A DNA stretch of 64,000 nt from positions 1-64,000 of the forward strand of contig JAFSRW010000024.1 of the NCBI GenBank assembly GCA_017445925.1, given 5' to 3'. The notes under the pieces were generated by a model. The model was not told where the DNA came from, searched no databases, and was given only the letters and a program-made list of their open reading frames with translations. The stretch's first letter is position 1. Every line of letters starts with the position of its first letter. This document shows, one piece after another, positions 1-9,882 of this stretch. Source of the DNA: Bacteroidaceae bacterium. Its GTDB lineage: Bacteria > Bacteroidota > Bacteroidia > Bacteroidales > Bacteroidaceae. Both the position numbers and the translations under genes were made by a program.

Positions 1-165
1 AGTGAAAAGTGATGAGTGAAGATTGTAGAGTGAAAAGTGAAGAGTGAAGAGTGAAAAGTGTAGAGTGAAGAGTGAAGAGTGAAGAATAATATAATGCTCA
101 ATGAATAATTATCAATTATCAATGTTCAATGTTCAATGTTCAATGCTCAAGGCTGCGAGTAAGCG
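1..165. repeat. Tandem short repeats at window start
   Basis: Positions 1-95 are imperfect tandem copies of a GTGAAGA/GTGAAAA word. Positions 94-150 are copies of the heptamer TTCAATG after an ATTATCAATTATCAATG block. The same block and heptamers recur at 226-292, where they run into the first gene. No gene is seen in 1-190. Confidence 0.85.
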
Positions 166-233
166 AGAGCAATAACAAGTTCGCTTGATTATTGCCGAGC
201 GGAAGCAGGCTCGAAACGAAGTTTCAATGTTCA

Positions 234-1838
234 ATGAATAATTATCAATTATCAATGTTCAATGTTCAATGTTCAATGTTCAATGTTCAATTAACATTGC
301 TTGCAATGCTACTGCTTTGTTCGTGCAACACGCATCCTTCGTTGCCGCAGGATTATAAGCAGGAGAGTGAAAAGCCTGAAATTTATCCTGATTATACCGA
401 TGTGACTGTACCTGTTAATATTGCGCCGCTGAACTTTATGGTGGAAGAGGCCGATGAGGTGGTAGCACATATTCAGGCAGGAGACGTAGCTTATAATTAT
501 GGTAAGGGCAACAAGGTTTTAATTCCTGAATCAGAGTGGCAGACGCTTTTGGCTGCCGCCAAGGGTAACAAGATGCAGGTGGATGTTTACTGTAAGCAAC
601 AGAATAAGTGGAGCCGTTATAAAACTTTCTCTATCGAGGTGGCTCCCGACAGCATAGATGCCTATATCTCTTATCGTGCATTAGCTCCCACATACGTCGG
701 TTTCGAGCATCTGGCTATCCGTCAGCGTTGCTTGGAGAACTTCAAGGAGAGTGAAATCTTCAACACTCGTCAGGTAAGTACGGAAAAAGAAGGCATCTGC
801 ATCAACTGCCACACTTACCAAAACTACAGAACGGACAATATGATGTTCCACATTCGTATCAGTCATGATGCAACTATGATAGTCGCCAATGGCAAGCTAA
901 AGAACATCCGCCTGAAAACACCTGAGATGATTTCTGCTGCCGTTTATCCCTCGTGGCACCCAACGCTACCGCTGATAGCCTTCAGTACCGACCACACCAT
1001 GCAGTCGTTCCATACGCGTGATATAACTAAAGTGGAGGTAATGGAGTCGGCCAGCGATATTGTCTTCTACGATGTAGAGAAGAATACCATGCAGACCGTC
1101 TTGGCTGACAGTATAGAGCTGGAGTTGTTCCCTTCGTGGAGTCCTGACGGAAGATGGCTCTATTTCTGTTCTGCTCGTCATGAGTTCGAGGATATGAACA
1201 ACGGCATGAATGAGACTCTGAACCATTACAGGCAGTTGCAGTACAACCTGTATCGTGCTCCGTTTGATATGGAAACCCGCACGCTGGGAGAGCCTGAGCT
1301 TATCTATGATGCCAGAAGCAAGGAACGTAGTGCTGTGGAGCAGCGAGTAAGCAGCGATAACCGATATGTGGTCTTTGCAGAGGGCCCCAACGGACTATTC
1401 CACATTTGGCATCCCACGGCTCAGATAGAAATTCTGGACCAACAAACGGGTGAGCTCCTGGATACCAAAGCTATGAACAGCGAAAGGGCAGAAAGCTATC
1501 CTTCGTTCTCCAGCAACGACAGGTGGATTCTTTTTGAAAGCCGTCGCGATGATGGAAACTACACCCGTGATTACTTGGCATACTTCGACAGAAACGGGAA
1601 AGTGCACAAAGCCTTCCTGGTACCTCAGGAAGACCCGGAGTTCTTCCGCTTGTCGTTGTTCAGTTGGAGTCGTCCCGAGTTTATGATTGAACCGGTTAAA
1701 GTAACCCCCAAGATGTTTCAGGAGCAAGCGGTGAAGGAATCGGGAAAGGTGAAGTCTCATTCCGGCATTGTACCCGCTTCCTCTCCTGCAGCCACAGGGA
1801 ACAGTACGGAAGAGTGGGAACATAAAGGAAATTCATAA
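234..1838 (+). CDS. Lipoprotein with heme-binding CxxCH motif and TolB-like (PD40) beta-propeller
   Basis: Predicted surface or periplasmic lipoprotein. A hydrophobic stretch ending in LLLCSC gives a lipobox. A CINCH motif (Cys189, Cys192, His193 from the ATG at 234) fits covalent c-type heme binding. Downstream are PD40/TolB-like blades, for example FPSWSPDGRWLYF and YPSFSSNDRWILF. Proteins of this type are often labelled TolB-like or cytochrome c biosynthesis proteins in Bacteroidales glycan-use loci; the exact job is unknown. The start is uncertain: TTG 192, ATG 234, 255 and 276 are all in frame, and the N-terminus is encoded by heptamer repeats. Twenty bases separate it from the fasciclin gene, so co-transcription is likely. 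The domain calls are by motif reading only. Confidence 0.75.
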   Translation: MNNYQLSMFNVQCSMFNVQLTLLAMLLLCSCNTHPSLPQDYKQESEKPEIYPDYTDVTVPVNIAPLNFMVEEADEVVAHIQAGDVAYNYGKGNKVLIPESEWQTLLAAAKGNKMQVDVYCKQQNKWSRYKTFSIEVAPDSIDAYISYRALAPTYVGFEHLAIRQRCLENFKESEIFNTRQVSTEKEGICINCHTYQNYRTDNMMFHIRISHDATMIVANGKLKNIRLKTPEMISAAVYPSWHPTLPLIAFSTDHTMQSFHTRDITKVEVMESASDIVFYDVEKNTMQTVLADSIELELFPSWSPDGRWLYFCSARHEFEDMNNGMNETLNHYRQLQYNLYRAPFDMETRTLGEPELIYDARSKERSAVEQRVSSDNRYVVFAEGPNGLFHIWHPTAQIEILDQQTGELLDTKAMNSERAESYPSFSSNDRWILFESRRDDGNYTRDYLAYFDRNGKVHKAFLVPQEDPEFFRLSLFSWSRPEFMIEPVKVTPKMFQEQAVKESGKVKSHSGIVPASSPAATGNSTEEWEHKGNS

Positions 1839-1858
1839 TTCATAATTCACAATTCATA
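1836..1858. repeat. AATTCATA spacer repeat
   Basis: The spacer between the first two genes is tandem AATTCATA/AATTCACA units, the same word family found at 24.5, 26.7, 31.2, 40.3 and 43.1 kb. Confidence 0.8.
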
Positions 1859-3988
1859 GTGAAAGTGACCAAATCCATATCCTTGACAGCATTACTTCTT
1901 GTACTTCTTTCTTCTTGTACAGAAAGTATTGACACCTCCTCGCGTTATGTTTTCAAGGAACATACCGCTGCCAGTTATTTGGAGGCGCATTCTGATTATA
2001 GCCAATACGTAACGCTTCTGAAGCAGGTTCCTGTGAGCCGGAGAAGTCAGACCACTGTATACCAACTGCTTTCGGCTCGAGGTAACTATACGGTGTTCGC
2101 TCCTACAAACGCAGCCATTGAGCAGTATCTGCAGAAATTGGCCGACGAGGACATTATTCCTGCGCCATCCTGGGAATCTATTACGGATAGCGCCAAGTTG
2201 GATTCGCTTCGTAAGGTAGTGGTTCATAACAGCGTGATAGATGGGGAGGATCTCTCGGAACAGATATACTATACCAACAAATTCCCCGAGGTGAACAACG
2301 GCGAGTTGTCCTTGCCTAATATGCTGGATCATAAGATTAACATAAGCACCATCAAAGGTAATGACACCATCTTTATAAATAGCGATTGTCCCATAGATCC
2401 ACGCAACTATGATATTCCCGTCATTAACGGCGTTATCCATCAGGTTCATAAGGTGATAGCACCTGATGATATCACAGCGGCGCGTTATTTGGGTTTCATG
2501 ATAGAAAAGGATAGGGAGGGCTATCTGGTTATGGCCAAGTGTCTGCAAGCCTGTGGATTGTTTGATACCCTTTCAGCCATCCGCGATGAGGTGTATGAGA
2601 CCTTGTATCAGGAAGGCAAGATTCCGGATTTGAAGAAATATATGAGTCATGGCTTTACAGATGCTTCAGGCAACAGCAATTCTGATGCATTGTCGCCCGA
2701 GCACCGTAAATATGGTTTTACTATCTTTGCCGAGCCCGATTCCTATTGGCGTTCGCAGGGCATCGACCCTCATGCACCCAATGTGCCGGAACTGATGCAG
2801 CAGTGGATATTGGATAACAATATGTATCTTTCCGATGACGCTTACACTACAGATGCTGATTACCGTAATCCCAATAACGTTCTGAACCAATGGGCTACCT
2901 ATCACATTCTGCCCATGCGTATCGAGGCTAACAAGTTGGTCTATCACTGGAACGAGACGGGTTATGTACGTTCCACCAAGGTTCCTACCATTCCCGTTAT
3001 GGAATGGTATGCCACAATGGGTAAGCGCCGTTTGATTAAACTCTTTGAAAGTAAGGAAAGCAATGGGGTTTTCCTGAACCGCTTCCCCAATCTTAATAAG
3101 GAGCGCACAGGCGATGGGCACGAGAACTCTTGCGACCGCGACAAGCGTGGCTGTCTGGTGCTGAAGGAAAGCGAGGAAGCTGTTACCAGCGATATGGTAA
3201 ATGCCATCATCTACCCCATAGATGCTCCTTTGGCTTACAATGTTGCCACTCGTAATAATCTGGGTAAGGAACGCTTGCGCTTCGACTGTTTCGCTCTCTT
3301 CCCTGAGAGTATGACCAACGGTATTCGCCGTGCTGATTCGGCGCAGGACAAGTTCAATCACGTTTATATCCCCACCGATAAGTACTATCGTTACTTCAGC
3401 AACATGAGCATCATGAGCGATGATACGCACTTCATCCACTTCAACGGTTATAACGTTTCATGGGAGAATTACGATGGCGACGAAGACAAGTGGCTGGGCC
3501 GATACGATGTGATGTTCACCCTTCCACCCGTTCCCAAGCGCGGCACGTATGAGTTGCGCTACAAAGTATTGGCAACATCGGCTCGTGGCGTGGTGCAAAT
3601 GTATGTGGGCAGCGACCCTCATAACCTACCTGTGGCAGGAATCCCCGTTGATTTGACTCAGAGCGTGCAAGACCTTTGGGGGCAGACGGCAACCATAGCC
3701 GATACGGACGACCAGGATTATAATGCCGAAATCGACAAGAAGATGCGTAACAACGGATATATGAAAGCCAGTCAGTCTGTTACCAGCAATTCCTACAAGT
3801 GGGAGCGTGGTAACATCGTTTGTTCCCGTCGTATTATCTGGCGTGGAACCATGGATCCCAACCTTACTTATTATGTTCGCTTCAAGAGCGTCTTGGATTC
3901 CGATAAGAAAGAACTCTACATGGATTACATGGAACTCTGTCCCAAGGAAGTCTATGATAACCCTGAAGAACCAGAAGATCTTTGGTAA
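1859..3988 (+). CDS. Fasciclin (FAS1) domain lipoprotein
   Basis: A 709-residue lipoprotein with signal MKVTKSISLTALLLVLLSSC and lipid-modifiable Cys20. A GTG start is used because no ATG fits the signal peptide. A FAS1-like domain lies at about residues 45-205 (motif YTVFAPTNAAIEQYL). A second, diverged one starts near residue 265 (YGFTIFAEPDSYW). The C-terminal 220 residues look like a beta-sandwich and match no family I can name. FAS1 proteins act in adhesion or carbohydrate binding, and in Bacteroidales such lipoproteins often sit in SusC/SusD-type loci. A glycan-binding accessory role with the neighbouring GH20 enzyme is inferred. It precedes the GH20 gene by 15 bases. Confidence 0.8.
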   Translation: MKVTKSISLTALLLVLLSSCTESIDTSSRYVFKEHTAASYLEAHSDYSQYVTLLKQVPVSRRSQTTVYQLLSARGNYTVFAPTNAAIEQYLQKLADEDIIPAPSWESITDSAKLDSLRKVVVHNSVIDGEDLSEQIYYTNKFPEVNNGELSLPNMLDHKINISTIKGNDTIFINSDCPIDPRNYDIPVINGVIHQVHKVIAPDDITAARYLGFMIEKDREGYLVMAKCLQACGLFDTLSAIRDEVYETLYQEGKIPDLKKYMSHGFTDASGNSNSDALSPEHRKYGFTIFAEPDSYWRSQGIDPHAPNVPELMQQWILDNNMYLSDDAYTTDADYRNPNNVLNQWATYHILPMRIEANKLVYHWNETGYVRSTKVPTIPVMEWYATMGKRRLIKLFESKESNGVFLNRFPNLNKERTGDGHENSCDRDKRGCLVLKESEEAVTSDMVNAIIYPIDAPLAYNVATRNNLGKERLRFDCFALFPESMTNGIRRADSAQDKFNHVYIPTDKYYRYFSNMSIMSDDTHFIHFNGYNVSWENYDGDEDKWLGRYDVMFTLPPVPKRGTYELRYKVLATSARGVVQMYVGSDPHNLPVAGIPVDLTQSVQDLWGQTATIADTDDQDYNAEIDKKMRNNGYMKASQSVTSNSYKWERGNIVCSRRIIWRGTMDPNLTYYVRFKSVLDSDKKELYMDYMELCPKEVYDNPEEPEDLW

Positions 3989-4003
3989 TGTGCGTGTTAT
4001 TCT

Positions 4004-6049
4004 ATGAGCGTTCTTAGGCTTCTCCTTTCTGCTCTGTTCGTTCTTCTGGCAGCGACAGTTTCTGCCCGCTCAGAAGTTGACCCTGCCTGTTGCCTGCTGC
4101 CAAAGCCCAAGATGCTGCAGGAGAACGGGGACCGCTTCAGGATTCGTCGACCATTGCAACTGACCGATCCCACAGGCTGCACATTGCTGGCATCGCTTTT
4201 CAGAACATCAGGAAAAGCTTCTGCTACGGTCACGGTTCGTCTGGTAGATGATGCGGCCCTCGGCACTTTCGACTATGCTCTGGCCGGTTTCCCCAACGAG
4301 GGTTATAGGATAAGTGTCACCACCGATGCCATCACTGTTACCGCTGCCTCCAGGACAGGCGTTATCCGAGCCGCGCAAACGCTTATGCAACTGGCCGCTG
4401 CTACTGACGGAGCCTACATTCCTGGGGTTGATATTACCGATTATCCGGCCTTCAAACTTCGCGGCTTCATGCACGACGTAGGTCGTTCATTCATCAGCTT
4501 TGATGAATTAAAGAAGGAAATTGACCTTCTGGCACGTTTTAAGGTTAATGTATTCCACTGGCATCTGACGGATAACCAAGGTTTCCGCTTCGAGTCGAAG
4601 CACTATCCTCAGCTGAACAGTTCCGCATCTATGACCCGCTTTGCCGGCCGGTATTACACCCAGACGCAGTGTACCGAACTGGAGGCCTACGCTGCCGAGC
4701 GAGGCCTGATAGTCATCCCTGAGATTGATATGCCCGGTCATTCTGCTGCCTTCACCACAGCGATGGGCTACACTATGCAAAGCGAGCAGGGACGCATAGC
4801 GTTGAAACAACTGCTCACGGAGCTGGCTGCAGCCTTTCCCTTGGCTCCCTACATCCATATGGGTGCCGACGAAGCGGGCACCACCGCTGCTTTTGTCAAC
4901 GAGATGTCGCAGTATGTCAAGGAAACACTCTCTCGCCGTTGCATTGTCTGGAATCCTATCAGCGGCGTCAGTATCAGTTCCTCAGCCTTACCATATATCG
5001 ACATGACGGAGATGTGGAGCACGGCAGGCAGGAAAATCAGTGGCGTTCCCAATATAGACTGTCGCTACAATTACGTGAACCACTTCGATGTCTTTGCCGA
5101 CCTGGTGGGCATCTACAAGAGCAATATCTACTATGCACAGCAGGGCAGCAACGAACTCGCAGGTTCCATCACCGCTCTGTGGAATGACCGCAAAACACCC
5201 ACGGAGCAGGATATCATCTGCCAGAACAACCTATACGCCAATGTCCTGGCAACAGCCGAACGCGGATGGATGGGCGGCGGAAATCAGTATATAGAGGCCG
5301 GAGGCACAATCCTTCCTGACAGCGGAACGGAATATGAGGAGTTTGCCGACTGGGAGCGACGCTTCCTTTATTATAAGGATAGGTGGCTCAGCGCCGAGTC
5401 CATTCCATATGTTAAGCAAACTGACGTGCACTGGCTTATTACCGATGCCTTCCCCAATAACGGCAATCCCGCAGCAGTCTTTCCGCCTGAAACTGTCAGG
5501 GATGACATTCTTCCTGCCACTTTTAGTTTCGACGGACAGACTTATGGCTCCCGTCACGTTACCGGTGCCGGTATCTACTTGCGTCATACGTGGGGCGCTA
5601 CCGTGCCTGCTTTTTTCAGTACCCCCCAGTTGAACACCACTGCTTACGCCTGGACTTATATCTATTCCCCCAAGGCACAGACCTGTGGTGCACTTATCGA
5701 GTTCCAGAACTACGGACGCAGCGAGAACGATAGTGCGCCCGACATGGGAAAATGGGATCGTAAAGGCTCACGTGTATGGCTGAATGACGAAGAGATACTA
5801 CCACCCGTATGGACTAATGCTGACACGAGTATCAACGCTGAAACGGAACTCCGAAACGAGAACTTTACGGTTCGCCAGCCCGTCAGTGTACGGCTCCGTA
5901 AGGGATGGAACAAGGTTTTCCTGAAACTGCCTTATGTTGCAGCCCCTGGGATCCGTCTGAACAAATGGATGTTCACCTTCGTATTGACGACTCCCGACGG
6001 GCACAAAGCCCTCGAGGGCATAGTCTATTCTCCCGACAAGTTAAACTGA
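4004..6049 (+). CDS. Beta-N-acetylhexosaminidase, glycoside hydrolase family 20
   Basis: Releases terminal beta-linked GlcNAc or GalNAc by substrate-assisted catalysis. There is a signal peptide (MSVLRLLLSALFVLLAATVSA). A GH20b-like N-terminal domain is followed by the TIM barrel from about residue 150 (FKLRGFMHDVGRSF, FHWHLTDNQGFR, IPEIDMPGHS). The catalytic Asp289-Glu290 pair lies in HMGADEAG, the GH20 HxGxDE signature. A beta-rich C-terminal region of about 200 residues may be a binding module. It ends the three-gene run at 0.2-6.0 kb, fitting host or dietary N-glycan/mucin use. The signal peptide suggests periplasm or cell surface; no lipobox or type IX tail was seen. Confidence 0.93.
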   Translation: MSVLRLLLSALFVLLAATVSARSEVDPACCLLPKPKMLQENGDRFRIRRPLQLTDPTGCTLLASLFRTSGKASATVTVRLVDDAALGTFDYALAGFPNEGYRISVTTDAITVTAASRTGVIRAAQTLMQLAAATDGAYIPGVDITDYPAFKLRGFMHDVGRSFISFDELKKEIDLLARFKVNVFHWHLTDNQGFRFESKHYPQLNSSASMTRFAGRYYTQTQCTELEAYAAERGLIVIPEIDMPGHSAAFTTAMGYTMQSEQGRIALKQLLTELAAAFPLAPYIHMGADEAGTTAAFVNEMSQYVKETLSRRCIVWNPISGVSISSSALPYIDMTEMWSTAGRKISGVPNIDCRYNYVNHFDVFADLVGIYKSNIYYAQQGSNELAGSITALWNDRKTPTEQDIICQNNLYANVLATAERGWMGGGNQYIEAGGTILPDSGTEYEEFADWERRFLYYKDRWLSAESIPYVKQTDVHWLITDAFPNNGNPAAVFPPETVRDDILPATFSFDGQTYGSRHVTGAGIYLRHTWGATVPAFFSTPQLNTTAYAWTYIYSPKAQTCGALIEFQNYGRSENDSAPDMGKWDRKGSRVWLNDEEILPPVWTNADTSINAETELRNENFTVRQPVSVRLRKGWNKVFLKLPYVAAPGIRLNKWMFTFVLTTPDGHKALEGIVYSPDKLN

Positions 6050-6074
6050 TTTCAAGGCGGAGACTGGTTCATGC

Positions 6075-6114
6075 AAAAAAAGAAGAGGATGTGCCTATTT
6101 TGACACACCCTCTT
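6075..6114 (-). terminator. Terminator of pckA, possibly bidirectional
   Basis: An 11-bp stem with one mismatch pairs 6083-6093 (AAGAGGATGTG) with 6104-6114 (CACACCCTCTT). On the minus strand it is followed by seven T at 6081-6075. It lies between the convergent GH20 and pckA genes. Confidence 0.75.
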
Positions 6115-6138
6115 GCTTATTATATAAGGTGTAAGTTG

Positions 6139-7752
6139 TTACAACTTTGGACCTGCAGCAACAAGTGCCTTGCCAGCCTCGTTGCCTTCGTACTTCTTGA
6201 AGTTCTTGATGAAGCGGGCTGCCAGATCCTTAGCCTTCTCCTCCCACTCAGCAGCAGTAGCGTAAGTGTCGCGAGGATCAAGAATAGCAGGATTTACGTT
6301 GGGCAACTCTGTGGGAACCTCGAAGTCGAAGTAGGGAACCTTCTTGGTGGGAGCCTTCAGGATGCTGCCATCCAGAATAGCGTCGATGATACCACGTGTA
6401 TCGGGAATTGAGATGCGCTTGCCAGTACCATTCCAACCTGTGTTAACGAGGTAAGCCTTAGCACCGCTCTTCTCCATCTTCTTTACCAACTCCTCAGCAT
6501 ACTTTGTGGGGTGCAACTCCAAGAATGCCTGGCCGAAGCAAGCGCTGAAAGTAGGAGTGGGCTCAGTAATACCACGCTCTGTACCAGCCAGCTTAGCGGT
6601 GAAACCAGAGAGGAAGTAGTACTTGGTCTGCTCGGGAGTAAGGATAGATACAGGAGGCAGTACGCCAAATGCATCAGCACTCAGGAAGATTACGTTCTTA
6701 GCGTCTGGACCAGCACTCTTGCCGTTTACCTTCTGAGCAATCTTCTCGATGTGGTCGATAGGATAGCTTACACGGGTATTCTCAGTTACGCTCTTATCAG
6801 CGAAATCGATTTTGCCGCTCTTGTCAACGGTAACGTTCTCAAGGAGAGCGTTGCGTTTGATAGCGCCATAAATATCAGGCTCGTTCTCTTTAGAGAGGTT
6901 GATAACCTTAGCATAGCAACCACCTTCGAGGTTGAATACGCCTTCGTCGTCCCATCCGTGCTCGTCGTCACCAATCAGCAGACGCTTGGGGTCTGTAGAA
7001 AGAGTGGTCTTACCTGTACCAGACAGACCGAAGAAGATAGCGGTGTTCTTACCCTCCATGTCAGTGTTAGCAGAGCAGTGCATTGAAGCAATACCCTGAA
7101 GAGGCAGGTAGTAGTTCTGCATAGAGAACATACCCTTCTTCATCTCACCACCGTACCATGTGTTGATGATGCACTGCTCGCGGCTTGTAGTGTTGAAAGC
7201 AACGCAAGTTTCTGAGTTCAGACCCAGTTCCTTGTAGTTCTCGACCTTGGCCTTAGAAGCATTATAGATAACAAAGTTAGGCTCGAACTTCTCCAACTCT
7301 TCTGCTGTGGGCTGGATGAACATGTTCTTTACGAAATGTGCCTGCCAAGCAACCTCAACGATGAAACGAACAGCCAGACGAGTAGCCTCGTTAGCACCGC
7401 AGAATGCATCAACTACATACAGTTCCTTGTTGCAGAGCTCCTTGATAGCGATTTCCTTAACCTTGGCCCAAACCTCCTCAGACATGGGGTGGTTGTCGTT
7501 CTTGTACTCCTCAGATGTCCACCAAACCTTATCCTGGCTCTGTGCATCTTTTACGATGTACTTGTCCTTAGGTGAACGACCGGTATAGATACCTGTCATT
7601 ACGTTAACAGCGTTCAACTCGGTGTTCTGACCCTTGTCGAAACCAGTCAGACCAGCCTTTGTTTCCTCCTCAAAGAGGAACTCGTAAGAGGGGTTGTGCG
7701 CAATCACGGTAGAACCTGTGATGCCATACTTAGTCAAATCTAAATTTGCCAT
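6139..7752 (-). CDS. pckA: Phosphoenolpyruvate carboxykinase (ATP)
   Basis: Interconverts oxaloacetate and PEP with ATP/ADP in the cytoplasm. In succinate-forming Bacteroidales it usually runs toward oxaloacetate, fixing CO2 and making ATP. The 537-residue length is typical of the ATP type. The kinase-1a P-loop GLSGTGKT lies at about residues 242-249, followed by LIGDDEHGW (metal-binding Asp) and [12 protein letters not shown]. It is a single gene with its own -7 box (7840-7847) and a terminator at 6075-6114. The start [13 protein letters not shown] matches the family N-terminus. Confidence 0.97.
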   Translation of the reverse strand: MANLDLTKYGITGSTVIAHNPSYEFLFEEETKAGLTGFDKGQNTELNAVNVMTGIYTGRSPKDKYIVKDAQSQDKVWWTSEEYKNDNHPMSEEVWAKVKEIAIKELCNKELYVVDAFCGANEATRLAVRFIVEVAWQAHFVKNMFIQPTAEELEKFEPNFVIYNASKAKVENYKELGLNSETCVAFNTTSREQCIINTWYGGEMKKGMFSMQNYYLPLQGIASMHCSANTDMEGKNTAIFFGLSGTGKTTLSTDPKRLLIGDDEHGWDDEGVFNLEGGCYAKVINLSKENEPDIYGAIKRNALLENVTVDKSGKIDFADKSVTENTRVSYPIDHIEKIAQKVNGKSAGPDAKNVIFLSADAFGVLPPVSILTPEQTKYYFLSGFTAKLAGTERGITEPTPTFSACFGQAFLELHPTKYAEELVKKMEKSGAKAYLVNTGWNGTGKRISIPDTRGIIDAILDGSILKAPTKKVPYFDFEVPTELPNVNPAILDPRDTYATAAEWEEKAKDLAARFIKNFKKYEGNEAGKALVAAGPKL

Positions 7753-7839
7753 TGTTATTGAATAATTAGTATATAAATTAATGTTATCTTTTTATTGCTT
7801 TTTACCTAAAAGAAGGCATGCCTCCTTTTTTTTCGCCCG

Positions 7840-7847
7840 CAAAGTTA
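7840..7847 (-). promoter_or_regulatory. -7 box for pckA
   Basis: TAACTTTG read on the minus strand is a perfect match to the Bacteroidetes TAnnTTTG box, about 88 bases upstream of the pckA ATG. No clear TTTG -33 partner was seen. The leader carries a GGCATGCC palindrome with flanking pairing near 7813-7828. Confidence 0.6.
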
Positions 7848-7914
7848 CTGCTTTCCTCTGAAATGGTGAAATCTGATGTGTTTTTTTTTGCTTTCTTAAC
7901 GTAGTTAATTTGCT

Positions 7915-9882
7915 TTAGTTGCTCTTTTGCGAAGCGGAGTTGGCATTTTTGTTTTTATCCATCTTGCGCTGTAGGTTTCGTTGTTTGATGGATTTTTGCT
8001 TGTCCGCCTTCTGCTTGGTGATTTCCTGAGGCTTCTGCTTGCTTTTTTCAATGCTACGGATGGCCCAATCTTGTTCCAAATCCCAGTTGGCCTTCAACGA
8101 TAGTTTCTGTGGGAAGTAGAAGACTTCCTCAGGTCTGCGTCCTTCATCATAATTACCAGTATCCCATACTCCGTTGTTGTTGGCATCGATGAAGCAGCGC
8201 ACGTAGTAGTCACCGGGCTTCATGTAGAAGAAGTCGGCCCGTCCGTCTTTGTCGGCCTTTAGGGTGGCAACTGGCTTGTCTGAACGGTTCTGCAACTGTA
8301 CAATGATGTTGCTGTCTGCGGCCACTATGTGAATGAAAATTGAGCCATACTCTTCATCTCCCTTCACGCTGTACTCGAATCTCATCGGCTTGGTGGAGTT
8401 GCCCATGATGCTGGTGAATGCGGTGGAATCTGCCGAAAACTTGTATTTCTCTTTAGGCTCCCATTCGGCATAAAGCGTATATACCTTCTTGTCTTTCTTG
8501 CTGGGCAGGAACAGGAAAGGGGCAGGAATCCAGTCGGTATCCTGCTTAATATAGAAATGTATCTTTGTGGTATCGACCTTAGCCAAGGGTTCTTTGGAGA
8601 TAAAGACAGGATTCTGATTGGGGTCTAAGCCTCCAGATGGCTTGCAGGAAACCTCAAGGAATGTCTTGGTGTACGGATTTTCCTCGGGAGGCAAGGGCTT
8701 CTTGGATTTCTTTATCTTTTTCTCGCGTTCCTTGTTCCAATCATCAATTTTCTGTTTTTGCTCTTTCCATTTCTTTGACCAGGAGTTTTTGGCAACAAGT
8801 TCCAAAGTCTCGGTATAGGGACTCAGCACACCCGTAGTGTCAGTTGCAAGGTACGTGATTTCAAAACTGAGTGTATCCTGTTGCTTGTAGTATGTGGTAT
8901 CTGTTACCCAATAGGTTAGGGTGTCATTTTTCTCGGATGCCTCGCAAAGCAGACATTTCTCGTCGAAATTCAAACCTTTAATAATAGGTAAGGTATCTGC
9001 GGGTGCCGTAAAGTAAAGAGTGAAGAATTCCGGCTCAATACGTTCTTTTTTCAGGAGATGTTGGTCCTGACCGTCTTCCAGAAAGGAGAGCAGTATAAGG
9101 TCGTCTGGCAGGAAATGTGTGTAAGGCACTACTCGGATAGAGTCGTATTCTATGGTATCACGCCAGATGGTGTCCATCCTGACATCCCGCTTGCTTGAGG
9201 TTTCAAATTCGATAGAGTCAAAGGCAATCTTCTCGCTTTTCTGACTGAAAAGGAAGTTGCCGTCCTTGTCATCCAAGGCGTAGGCTCTGTATTTTCCTTG
9301 CTTCACACCTTTGATGGTAAAGCGTCCCGAACCGTTGGTGCGGGAGACACGACTAAACGGAGTGGTGCGGAGAATACTGTCGGTAAGATTGGAATCAAGA
9401 GGGTACAAACCTACCAAAATACCTTTTACGGGTTCCAAATCTTCGGCATTCAATACGGTGCCGGAGACTTCCATAGTGTCTATTTCATCACCCGTACTGA
9501 ACGTGTAGGTATAGTTTCCCATGGGGTTCCCTTCGTTGTTATCCTCGATGGCATCACCGAAATCAATGGTATATGTAGTATTGGGCTTCAGGGTGTCATT
9601 GAGGTCTATCTTGATGTGTTTTCCTTCGGCTCTGATGTTTGCCGCTTCTATCTGTGGAGGAGAAACAATTACCTTCTCACTGGCGTTTTGCAGCTTGATA
9701 TATTCGTCGAAGTTAATGCGTGCTTTTCTAGTTTGCACACCTAAAGCACGTTCTGCAGGGAAGGCGGAAATCACCTTGGGGGGAATCTCGTCGTATTCTC
9801 CACCATCCGGACTTCCAAGACTGGCACATGCGACTACCAGTAAGGATAGGATGCTATACAGAAGGGGCTTCCACTCTTTCAT
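7915..9882 (-). CDS. Big_5 (Ig-like) domain lipoprotein
   Basis: A 655-residue predicted lipoprotein (lipobox LVVAC, Cys19). After the signal, IPPKVISAFPAERALGV and the stretch to about residue 125 match the SbsA-type Ig-like Big_5 pattern (TTYTIDFGDAIEDNNEGN). Later segments include a carboxypeptidase-like beta-sandwich (GSGRFTIKGVKQGKYRAYAL) and a second such stretch near residue 555. The C-terminal 45 residues are Lys/Gln/Asn rich and probably disordered. Its start codon overlaps the stop of the GH3-type gene by four bases, so the two are translationally coupled. Function unknown; an envelope scaffold role is a guess. Confidence 0.8.
   Translation of the reverse strand: MKEWKPLLYSILSLLVVACASLGSPDGGEYDEIPPKVISAFPAERALGVQTRKARINFDEYIKLQNASEKVIVSPPQIEAANIRAEGKHIKIDLNDTLKPNTTYTIDFGDAIEDNNEGNPMGNYTYTFSTGDEIDTMEVSGTVLNAEDLEPVKGILVGLYPLDSNLTDSILRTTPFSRVSRTNGSGRFTIKGVKQGKYRAYALDDKDGNFLFSQKSEKIAFDSIEFETSSKRDVRMDTIWRDTIEYDSIRVVPYTHFLPDDLILLSFLEDGQDQHLLKKERIEPEFFTLYFTAPADTLPIIKGLNFDEKCLLCEASEKNDTLTYWVTDTTYYKQQDTLSFEITYLATDTTGVLSPYTETLELVAKNSWSKKWKEQKQKIDDWNKEREKKIKKSKKPLPPEENPYTKTFLEVSCKPSGGLDPNQNPVFISKEPLAKVDTTKIHFYIKQDTDWIPAPFLFLPSKKDKKVYTLYAEWEPKEKYKFSADSTAFTSIMGNSTKPMRFEYSVKGDEEYGSIFIHIVAADSNIIVQLQNRSDKPVATLKADKDGRADFFYMKPGDYYVRCFIDANNNGVWDTGNYDEGRRPEEVFYFPQKLSLKANWDLEQDWAIRSIEKSKQKPQEITKQKADKQKSIKQRNLQRKMDKNKNANSASQKSN

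Noticed and set aside
148..225. Possible REP-like hairpin between the two heptamer blocks
   Set aside because: Only about five base pairs align (GCAAT/ATTGC); the rest does not pair.
7848..7914. Terminator after the Big_5 lipoprotein gene
   Set aside because: The only inverted repeat is five base pairs and the T-tract is on the wrong strand.
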